Positions 20,199 through 26,631 of a stretch of DNA of 26,631 nt are shown piece by piece; position 1 is the stretch's first letter; every line of letters starts with the position of its first letter. Location: contig CAJNDS010001245.1 of assembly GCA_905221605.1 (NCBI GenBank), forward strand, positions 1-26,631, given 5' to 3'. Under the pieces are notes generated by a model. It made no database searches. It saw only the letters and a program-made list of their open reading frames with translations, and had not been told where the DNA came from. Source of the DNA: Symbiodinium natans. Its lineage: Eukaryota > Sar > Dinophyceae > Suessiales > Symbiodiniaceae. Both the position numbers and the translations under genes were made by a program.

Positions 20199-20636
20199 CC
20201 CTAAACCACCCTGGAAGCCCTAAACCCTCAGCCCTACAAACCCAGCTCCAGGTGAAAACCCGGTGAAGACCACCGGGTCCCGAGCTATTCCGAGTTGCAA
20301 GGGTTTGCCTTCCAAGTCGGCGTGGCGGCGGGCTGCGGCTGAGGGCTTGGGGTTGGGATGGTTTAGGGCCGGGAGGTCTTATAGTTTGCAGGGTTTAGGC
20401 CTCAAGGCTTACAAGAGTTTGCCGATTTTTCTGGATTCCAGGGCAGGGTTCTTGCGCATCTAGTGAAGTCCCGTCATGATGGCGTCTCACAGGCCGGGCT
20501 TGAAGAACAGGACTTGGAGGGTTCACGAGTGTATGCTTCAGGGTTTGAGGTGCAGAGATTTTTAGGTTTCTTGGTTCCGGCTGTTGGGTGTTGGAAGTTT
20601 AGGGTAGATTTGAGGGTTCAAGGTCGAGGTTTAGGG
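20199..20636. repeat. Scattered telomere-like CCCTAAA / TTTAGGG motifs
   Basis: CCCTAAACC lies at 20199-20207 and CCCTAAACCC at 20218-20227. Further right the complement appears: TTTAGGG at 20362-20368, GGGTTTAGG at 20391-20399, TTTAGGG at 20598-20604 and GGTTTAGGG at 20628-20636, with many partial AGGGTT variants around them. The C-rich motifs all lie left and the G-rich ones right, so the two sets face each other. Known: TTTAGGG is the plant-type telomere repeat, also reported in dinoflagellates. Whether this is a degenerate interstitial telomere is inference. Confidence 0.5.
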
Positions 20637-20788
20637 CTTCTCTTTCAAGCATGTACGTCGGCTTGGAGGGCGATCACATGATGTTTCACTGGCCACCCTG
20701 AAACAGGTACACTCGTGCACTGTTCGTATCGTGTTCCAGCACAATCGGCTGCCTCAGGGTCACCTCCTTTGAGAAGAGCCTCTGACAG

Positions 20789-21061
20789 GTGTGTGTTTCG
20801 GGATTAGGGTGCATTGCACAGGAAGAGTTTCAACGCTCCCGAAAGTGTTGGCTACAGCAGCTCAGCGCCGCGCAGAGTTGCGACCGTTTCACGCCTCAGA
20901 TCGCAGCAGTTGTACATAGGAGCAAACAAGAGCCCGTTGAATGTGCCGTCGAGGATGAGAAAGCCGACAGAGGACATGCATTCTTGAAAAGGATCATCCG
21001 AACGGTCAAGGAGGCTACACTACTAAGGTTGGCGCAAGGTGTTAGAAGAAAGCGTCAATAG
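20789..21061 (+). CDS. Candidate frame, about 90 codons, unknown function
   Basis: The frame ends at TAG after VRRKRQ and is open upstream to a GTG at 20789; it has no early ATG, so it would be an internal or terminal exon. The second half is charged and helix-like (HAFLKRIIRTVKEATLLRL), with many G-initial codons. No family is recognised. Confidence 0.22.
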   Translation: MCVSGLGCIAQEEFQRSRKCWLQQLSAAQSCDRFTPQIAAVVHRSKQEPVECAVEDEKADRGHAFLKRIIRTVKEATLLRLAQGVRRKRQ

Positions 21062-21361
21062 CATCGGCTGCTTCCTGACATCATAGCTCCGACTGCCTGG
21101 GCCTACGGCCGCCTGCGTGGAGTGACTGACTTTGCGCTTGAGCACCGCCAATGAGCGGGTGCTCTCTAAAACGAGCTGTGGTCAAGATGGCCAAGCATGC
21201 GCTTGTTGTGCGCCTGTGGCGCGACGCAGATCCATTAGGGGCCTTGACGGCTGAACCCAGCTGCTCAGGCCTCGTCCGCCCGCTGAATGCACAATAGAGG
21301 ACCTCCAGGAACATCGCAGTGTCTCGTGTGGTCACGCTCCTATTCTTGTGCAGTCATTTAG
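21062..21361. other. No recognised gene
   Basis: About 300 bp of mixed, moderately GC-rich sequence. A minus frame at 21081-21335 is open, but it has no motif and no supporting context. Confidence 0.4.
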
Positions 21362-21362
21362 C

Positions 21363-21605
21363 TTTGCAGCATGCTGTCACACTCTTGTGTCATAGGCTCC
21401 AGTGTTTTTGATTTGCAGATTTGCAGCATGCAGTGACACTCCCGCGTCCTGAGCTCTGGCCCGTTTTGTCTCATATGGTCACTCTTGTGTCCAGCGTTTA
21501 CACTTTGTGGCAGTCGGTCGCGCTCAAACTCCTATGTCTTGTGCAGTCATGTAGTTTGACTTTGCGGCCTGCGGTCACACTCCCGCGTCCTGGGTTCTTG
21601 CCTGT
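21363..21605 (+). repeat. Degenerate repeat with TTTGCRGC...CACTCYYGYGTC core
   Basis: Copies begin at about 21363, 21420 and 21561. The last two share CACTCCCGCGTCCTG exactly and continue as GAGCTCTGGCC and GGGTTCTTGCC. A looser copy (GGTCACTCTTGTGTCC) lies near 21478. Copies two and three are 141 bp apart, a multiple of three, and keep the same reading frame in the overlapping long ORF. Confidence 0.6.
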
Positions 21606-22398
21606 TCATGTGGAATGTGGCCACAAGCCCGTGTCCTGTGCTGTCTTGTGTGGCCTCGTCGGCCCCCTTCATGCCAGGTACGCAAGAGTCGAACTTCCCC
21701 CGCACCCACGAATGCAAGCGTGCAATAATTGGCATTTCGCGGCGATGCATTTGATTTTGTCGGTGGGTGCTGAGGCCTCGACCTGCTTAATGGAGTCGCA
21801 AAAGTCATCTCGTGAGCGTCTGAAGGTTAGCATGTGGAATCGCAGGTTTTGTGAGCGAGAAGACTTGCTTGAATCTGCCAGGTACGCAAGAGTCGAACTC
21901 CCCACCCCCCCTCACCCACGACTGCAAGTCTTGCCCGCTGGTGTGCTATACATATACCAGAGTTTTGTTTTGAGGCAAAATTTGACACAAGGGGCTTTCG
22001 CTGGTGTACTACGTTCCCGTAGAATCCTTCCCTTTCGGGTTTGGGTCTGGATTGTGTTTGCGAGTCAATCCCGGGCATTTGTTAGACGCTGTTTTCCAAG
22101 CAGGCTTTACGTTCCTTCTCACATTGTCCCTTACCAGCGTGTGTTGAAGTTCTTCCGACAAATGTTCTTGGACCACAGCATTTTGTTGTCACGAGCACGC
22201 TTGGCTGCAACAGCGGCAACTGATGTTCAACTGCCAATGTGTTTGATTGAGCTGGTTCAAGTCATGCCATGTCGTGTTAAAATCCAAGAGAAATGGCTTG
22301 GATCGATTACAGCAAGAACAAAATACACGAACATGGCACAAGATGGCGGGCCACAATGCCATGTACCAATTTTTGTTGTCGAGTTGCACTTACAATAG
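21475..22398 (+). CDS. Longest open frame of the window, 307 codons, unknown function
   Basis: The frame is open from 21421 without ATG; the first ATG is 21475 and the stop is TAG at 22396-22398. The N-terminal part contains the in-frame degenerate repeat (AVTLPRPELWPV, AVTLPRPGFLPV). The middle contains a second in-frame duplication, ARYARVELPPHPRMQ and ARYARVELPTPPHPRLQ, 68 codons apart. The C-terminal third has no repeat. No domain, signal peptide or clear membrane helix is recognised. Length argues against pure chance, but the repeats may simply have preserved the frame. Antisense frames are also open over parts of it. Confidence 0.28.
   Translation: MVTLVSSVYTLWQSVALKLLCLVQSCSLTLRPAVTLPRPGFLPVHVECGHKPVSCAVLCGLVGPLHARYARVELPPHPRMQACNNWHFAAMHLILSVGAEASTCLMESQKSSRERLKVSMWNRRFCEREDLLESARYARVELPTPPHPRLQVLPAGVLYIYQSFVLRQNLTQGAFAGVLRSRRILPFRVWVWIVFASQSRAFVRRCFPSRLYVPSHIVPYQRVLKFFRQMFLDHSILLSRARLAATAATDVQLPMCLIELVQVMPCRVKIQEKWLGSITARTKYTNMAQDGGPQCHVPIFVVELHLQ
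21673..21928 (+). repeat. Duplicated 45-bp segment GCCAGGTACGCAAGAGTC...
   Basis: Copies at 21673-21716 and 21877-21928 share GCCAGGTACGCAAGAGTCGA (first 20 bases) and then CT/C-rich plus CCCACGANTGCAAG. They are 204 bp apart. The reverse strand of each contains GTTCGACTCTTGC, close to a tRNA T-arm or polymerase III B-box. The rest of a tRNA cloverleaf could not be found, so a tRNA-derived SINE remnant is only a possibility. Confidence 0.55.
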
Positions 22399-22423
22399 CA
22401 ATCAATAGCACTTACAATATGGT

Positions 22424-22747
22424 ATGAACAGCCACAGGATGGGGCGTTTATGGGCCATCCTGTTTTCTCGCCATCCATTGCCATATATTGCCATATATCA
22501 AACAGCATATGCAAACACCGTGATCGGTGCCTCGTTGCCCCCTGCTGAAGTTGGTAGCAGCATGCCACCAACTGTGGCGGTGACATGCTTGTGGATCTGG
22601 ATTGCAGGACGGGCTATCGCAGGTGCAACACGTACCTTCTCTGTGGGTAGCATGCTTGTCAGGATCCCTCTTGAACATTGTGCGCGCATCGTCTGGGAAA
22701 GGAAGCGCGTCAGGGCCACAGCAGTAAACCAATTCTGGAGACCGTGA
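22424..22747 (+). CDS. Candidate frame, 107 codons, unknown function
   Basis: An ATG-initiated frame ends at TGA and follows the 307-codon frame after 25 bp. It has a moderately hydrophobic middle (MPPTVAVTCLWIWIAGRAIAG), possibly a single membrane segment, and a basic C-terminus (WERKRVRATAVNQFWRP). No family is recognised. A minus frame over the same interval is also open. Confidence 0.22.
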   Translation: MNSHRMGRLWAILFSRHPLPYIAIYQTAYANTVIGASLPPAEVGSSMPPTVAVTCLWIWIAGRAIAGATRTFSVGSMLVRIPLEHCARIVWERKRVRATAVNQFWRP

Positions 22748-23335
22748 GTAGTCTTGGGTTGAGGAAGCGGCGCGGAAACGAAGGACGAAGCGGTCTGCGG
22801 TGTGTCATATGCCGGGAGCCAGGATCACAGGCTACTCCCGCGGATAGGGAGAGTGACGCTTTTGATGTAAAAGTGACAGTTTGATTGCTGCCATACCAGG
22901 CCAAAAGCTGTCATGGGAAGCGAGCTCCGTGTGGATCCCATGCAACACGTTTTTTCTCTGGTTGGTTCACCGTCCTTGTTGAACCTAGTTGTCCAAAGAC
23001 TTGCAGGTGTGGAGGCAGGCCAAGAGCACCAAACCTGGAAGACACGCTCTCGGCAGGGGGCAGGGCCCAGTCTCGCAGTTCAGGATTTAGGAAAAGGCTG
23101 CAGACGGTTTCAGAGTTGATGTTTTTGGAGCTCTGGGTTTGGAAAATCTTGGCCGTAAGTTGCAGGTTTGGGTTTTGTGCCGAGGCCCTTACCACTACAT
23201 TGGGAGTGCTCCTCGTGGTAAGGCACAGAAGGGAAGAGGGACGCTTAGGAGCTGTTAAGAATCATGGCTTAGCCGCAGCCTGGACATCGTAGCAAAGAGA
23301 GGACGAACCATGACGAACCCTGGTGGACATATGCG
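22748..23335. other. No recognised gene
   Basis: Several overlapping frames of 60-135 codons exist on both strands (for example plus 22885-23292 without ATG, minus 22911-23195). None shows a motif or clearly better composition than its competitors. No repeat is seen. Confidence 0.4.
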
Positions 23336-24109
23336 TCAGCCTTCTGAAGCCAAATGCCGAAATCGACATTTTGTGTGTTTGCTCGTCGCAGCCTCCTGGT
23401 TATTTGGCAGTAGGTTTCCAGGTTTGGGCCTGTGCTGCCTGCGCTTGAAGTTACGCTTGCGACACCTTCCTTGAGATATGATACTAAATTCATTCTCAAG
23501 AAGGGCCACTAAAGAGAGGCTGATCGAGAGCAAAAAAGCTCTCCTTTGCATTCGTGTGAGAGCCGTGAAAACATCTTTTTGTTGCGATGCGTTGTCTTGA
23601 ACATTTCCTCGTGGGCATCCGGTTTCACAGACAAACAAAGCGTCGTTGACCTCACACAAAATCTTCAGATCTTGCTTGGTCCCTGACACTCTGCAAGTTC
23701 TTGGTTACTGCATGCATCTGGCAAGTGAAACCAACGTCTTGTGCAAGTTGACCGTGTGGATCATGAGCTGCACGCTTACCGGAAGCAATACTTCCGCGGT
23801 GCCAAACTTTATTGCCATTGGTTTGCCAACTCCTACCTACTCCATGTCATCTACAATGTCTTGGATGGCTGTTCGCACTTCTTCGCCTGCTCGGCATCCT
23901 GGTCCTACGTCTGCCCAGTCTACATAGCCATGCTCGTTGACGGTCGCAACATGCAACAACTTTTGCTTCAGGCTGATGCTATCAATCCCATTCAAACAAC
24001 CGTCGATTTTGATGGCCACCTTGCTTCGTTTCCTTTCAATTGCTGAACGGTTCTGCGGTCCATAACTTTGCCTCACGCATGACTTTGCTTGCTTTCTGCG
24101 TGCGAACAA
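23336..24109 (-). pseudogene. Possible decayed coding sequence, two internal stops
   Basis: One minus-strand frame runs from 24109 to 23336, about 258 codons, with only two internal stops (TAG at 23837-23839, TAA at 23705-23707). About twelve would be expected by chance at this base composition. Segments read like ordinary protein: KVAIKIDGCLNGIDSISL, VNEHGYVDWADVGPGC, VRTAIQDIVDDME, then VGVGKPMAIKFGTAEVLL after the first stop. The codon-aligned plus frame at 23729-24046 is also open (HELHAYRKQYFRGAKLYCHW), so one strand is probably a mirror of the other. I favour the minus strand for its Gly/Ala/Val/Asp/Glu-rich composition. The function is unknown. Confidence 0.3.
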
Positions 24110-24385
24110 ATTTTTGCATCTTCACAGGCGACGCAAATTGAGGGAAAACAACTGTTGACGTTGAACTGGTTCTGTAAACTTCCGTGAAACCATCGACGCC
24201 GGACGACCGTCCTTCCGGCCTGAACGGACACAGGCCCCCAAATGCACTCCGGTAGCGTCCGAAGCTGAGACAGTTTCCGACTCAGTGCTGACACGCCGCT
24301 TGCGACGCCCAGGGCGGGCAGTGAGGGCAGGGCGACGCCCCCTTGATGGACATCGTCCACGAAAAAGCGCCTTCGAACCGCGTAC
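24110..24385. other. Transition to GC-rich DNA, no recognised gene
   Basis: GC content rises visibly from here to the window end. Long antisense frames over this interval are as expected for GC-rich sequence and show no motif. Confidence 0.4.
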
Positions 24386-24660
24386 ATGTGCCGCTCCCCA
24401 GACATGCGGCCGTGCCCACGCTCGCTGGATCGGTTCGTGCCCGGTGATGCCGCGCCCACGTACGTCGACGAAGCCACGCCCGGCCACACGCCGCCGCAGT
24501 GCGCCCCGCGCTTCCACTTCTGCAAGGCGTGTCGTGCCTGGCAGGCTGTGCCCGACGTGGGACTGGCACACGATGGTATTGGCGTGCTGCCGACAGCGGC
24601 GCAGTTGCGTGCGCATCACGCGATGATTTTTGCAAATTGTCATGGGGCAGGAATCTGTAA
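24386..24660 (+). CDS. Candidate frame with CxxC motif, unknown function
   Basis: From ATG 24386 the frame stays open to 25060, but beyond about 24780 it is antisense to the reverse-transcriptase fragment, so only the first 90 or so codons are of interest. These have strong G/C at third positions and read FHFCKACRAWQAVPDVGLAH, a Cys-x2-Cys followed by a distant His that could be part of a zinc-binding site. No family is recognised. Confidence 0.2.
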
Positions 24661-24783
24661 GGAAAGGATCGCCCGTACCCTAAAAGGGGACGCCTCCGGG
24701 CGATCAGGCCTCGACTCGACCCGACGCGGGGTGCACCGGCGGCTTGGTTGGCGTTCACATCGATATCTAGAGCAATTCACTGT

Positions 24784-25129
24784 GCCAAGCGAGGCAAGGG
24801 TGGCCCGAGGGTCTTCTTCCAAGGCAACCCTCAAGTGCGCTGCCAGTGCGTGTCCCCGCTCTCGCTTGCAGCGCGTACTGGAAGGGTCGCATGGCGGCGT
24901 CGAATACGTTGGCCCATTGTTGGGCAATCGTGCGGGACACGAGGCGTCGGAAGACAATCGCAATGCCTCCAACACCCCCTATCGGTTTTTGCAAGGCTGC
25001 GAGGCGGGCCGCCATGCCAATGGCACTCCCTGTGGCAGCAGGCACCTGGGCGTGCACTAACTGCGTGGCCGCCCCGGCCAAGAGCTCCAAAGCCTCATGG
25101 TCACCCAGCAACACCCCAAATTGTTCGGC
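24784..25129 (-). pseudogene. Reverse transcriptase fragment, dinoflagellate type
   Basis: The minus strand carries the N-terminal (fingers) part of an RT. In order: FGVLLGDHEALELLAGAA, a linker, AARLAALQKPIGGVGGIA, FRRLVSRTIAQQWANVFDAA and RPFQYALQARAGT, down to 24851. A frameshift near 24853 moves the homology to another frame, which reads ALAAHLRVALEEDPRATL then ASLG and ends at 24784. The catalytic motifs are absent, so the copy is truncated just before RT motif A. The in-frame region upstream is open to a stop at 25295-25297. The family call rests on my memory of such proteins in dinoflagellates, probably non-LTR retrotransposon proteins. Its partner at 26130 onward lies head to head with it. 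Confidence 0.85.
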
Positions 25130-25194
25130 CCAACATGCAGGAAGCGCTGGACCTTGTCGGGGATTGGAGCTCGCGGTTGTGAGGGATGCTTGAC

Positions 25195-25234
25195 GGGGTC
25201 GTAAGCGCCGGGTAGGGGTCGTAAGCGCCGGGTA
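25195..25234 (+). repeat. 20-bp perfect tandem duplication
   Basis: GGGGTCGTAAGCGCCGGGTA occurs twice without a gap (25195-25214, 25215-25234). It lies inside the open minus-strand frame upstream of the RT fragment and adds 20 bp, so it changes the frame there. Confidence 0.95.
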
Positions 25235-25297
25235 CGTGGCTTCGTCACCGGGCACGAGGGCAGCGGCCATGAGGACCTGGCGAGCACGCGAAATTTA

Positions 25298-25720
25298 GCC
25301 TCGTCGCACCTTAGCGCACGCGAGCTTGCGGCGGTGCGAGGCTACGTCCCCCTTCCGGTTCTTGCTGGTTGCGGCTGGCGCAGCAGCGCCTGCCACGCAC
25401 CGCGGCGGAATGAGGCCGCAACCCGCTCCATTTGCCTTCCCTAGACCGCAGATGCGTGCATGCGAGGAGCGTGTGTGGCGTGAGCAAGAAAAGTTTCCCG
25501 CCGCTTGCGATCCCCATTCATCATGCTGATCGCAGGCATCGCGGAGTTCTTGTAGAACCTGCAGGAGTAACGTCCCGCATCACGTAGGAATCCGGGGATA
25601 TCCTACAGAGTTGGTATTGGCCGCCTGAACTCGTCTGGCAAACTCGGCCCAATGCCACGCCCATGCCTTGCGCCCCCAGTCGGTCGCCGCGCGGCGGCGC
25701 GCAGCGCAGTCGCGTCGAGG
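25298..25720 (-). pseudogene. Possible upstream remnant of the minus-strand RT element
   Basis: In the same minus-strand phase as the RT fragment, a Trp-rich protein-like stretch (DWGRKAWAWHWAEFARR) reads at about 25620-25690. A stop at 25580-25582 follows it, then LQELRDACDQHDEW. Stops at 25580 and 25295 separate these pieces from the RT. This could be the N-terminal region of the same decayed ORF, but I cannot align it to a known domain. Confidence 0.3.
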
Positions 25721-26129
25721 TCACAGGAAGCCGCCGGCCTGATCATTCCAGCGCCTAGTATAGAGGCGGCGAGTCTGCGACGCGAGCCTGGCTTCGTTCT
25801 CGCCCGGGGCGGGTGTAGAAGGGCAATCGGCCCATCCCTCGGCTTGGAAAGTGGCTCTGGCGGCGCACTAGGCGGCACGAATCGCAGCCTGTTGGCCGAG
25901 CCTGCCAACGTGGCGGGAAGGAAAACCAACGCGCGCACACCGCGATCCAATGCTCAGGGGCGCCCCCCAAACGGCGCATCAGCGTGTACAACTCTGCGTC
26001 GTGAGCGGCCCCGCCGGCTTACAATGCTAGAGGTTCCCACTTCAGAGGACCTCCGCAGGTGCTCCCGTTGTGCGACGGGCCGAAGGCTGCGAGCAAGGAC
26101 GCCTCCGTCATGGTAACGTCGGCAGGGGC
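25721..26129. other. GC-rich segment between the two RT pseudogenes
   Basis: Open frames on both strands (plus 25652-26116, minus 25603-25950) are typical for this GC content and show no motif. The last part, just before 26130, probably contains the degraded sequence upstream of the plus-strand RT, but I could not place it. Confidence 0.4.
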
Positions 26130-26631
26130 CTTGCCGTTGCCCGCCTCACCGCCCTGGGCGTGCGTGGCATCGCCACGTGCGACACATTCCGCCGTTTGGT
26201 CGCCAAAGCGCTCTCCAGGCGAGTGGGCCGACAAGTTCGACCACGCGACGCGACCGTTCCAGTTTGCGCTGCAGGCGCGCGTTGGAATTGACTGACGCCC
26301 TCGCAGCCCACGTGCGCGCCACCTTCGTTGTACTGGTGTCGCTGGGCCGCAGCGCGTACGACAGCATGTCACGCGCGGTGTTCCTCGGCAAACTCCGTGA
26401 GGTGTTTTATGGGGGCCCCTCCCGGCTGCTGCCGAGACATGCCGAGACGTTGCCAGGGTGAAGGGTTTGAGCAGGGGGATGCCCCCGCTCCCGCTCTTTT
26501 CGCCCTGACGGCACGGTGCTCTCCAGCAGGCAGCGGGGGGGGGGGGTTACATCCCGACGACAGTCTTGTCGCCATCTTGGATGACCTTCATATCATCACG
26601 ACGCCGTCGCGGACAAGAGCTGCACATGACG
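26130..26631 (+). pseudogene. Reverse transcriptase pseudogene, continues past the window
   Basis: The homology moves through three frames. Frame one: LAVARLTALGVRGIATCDTF and RRLVAKALSR, 26130-26220. Frame two: EWADKFDHATRPFQFALQAR, 26221-26292. Frame three: DALAAHVRA then LGRSAYDSMSRAVFLGKLRE, 26296-26410. Back in frame one: QGEGFEQGDAPAPALFAL and LHPDDSLVAILDDLHIITT, from 26454 to the end. LDD at 26577-26585 corresponds to the catalytic Y/F-x-DD of RT motif C. Motif A reads SLGRSAYD where the family has an Asp after SL, so its first catalytic Asp is missing. The segment between YGGPS and QGEG is shortened. The frame is still open at the window end. Frameshifts and the lost Asp make this copy inactive. 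Confidence 0.88.
26535..26546 (+). repeat. Run of 12 G
   Basis: A G12 homopolymer lies inside the RT pseudogene between ALFAL and LHPDDS. As written it adds four Gly codons and keeps the frame. Its length is a likely sequencing or assembly uncertainty. Confidence 0.9.

Noticed and set aside
24386-25060. Full 224-codon plus frame
   Set aside because: Its second half is antisense to the reverse-transcriptase fragment on the minus strand. Only the first part was kept as a weak candidate.

Overview
The window looks like nuclear DNA of a large-genome protist, most probably a dinoflagellate. There is no dense gene order, operon, ribosome-binding site, rRNA or tRNA. About two thirds is complex tandem repeat. 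Plant-type TTTAGGG/CCCTAAA motifs are scattered at 20.2-20.6 kb. Two decayed reverse transcriptases belong to a family I recognise from dinoflagellate genomes (FRRLVS, RPFQFALQARAG, SAYDSMSRA, EGxEQGD and LDDLxI blocks). The lineage call is inference.

Positions 1-18203 are one satellite array with a higher-order structure. Two unrelated monomers alternate: A (about 445 bp) and B (about 1.23-1.28 kb, with a dense CTGCAG core and a 65-bp sub-repeat). The usual order is B-A-A-A with a period near 2.6 kb, and six B units are visible. Two foreign blocks interrupt the array. A 2.5-kb block of 2.55 tandem copies of a 980-bp unit C (9574-12068) splits one A monomer cleanly. A 2.4-kb imperfect palindrome (14625-17036) has arms of about 1.1 and 1.27 kb around a 38-bp loop and replaces about 125 bp of the array. 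The C block and the right end of the palindrome join A at almost the same monomer position. The array decays at its right edge and stops near 18203. None of the many short ORFs in the array looks like a gene.

Positions 18204-24100 are low-copy sequence without a recognisable gene. They hold a CGACAA-type microsatellite, dispersed telomere-like motifs, a degenerate GC-rich repeat, a duplicated 45-bp segment and several candidate reading frames of unknown function. The longest frame runs 307 codons from its first ATG (21475-22398). A minus-strand frame at 23336-24109 has only two stops in about 258 codons. Any of these could be exons, pseudogenes or chance.

Positions 24200-26631 are clearly more GC-rich and hold two reverse-transcriptase pseudogenes lying head to head. 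One is on the minus strand (24784-25129, with possible upstream remnants to about 25700). The other is on the plus strand (26130 to the window end, still open in the catalytic LDD frame). Both are frameshifted and cannot encode a functional enzyme as they stand.
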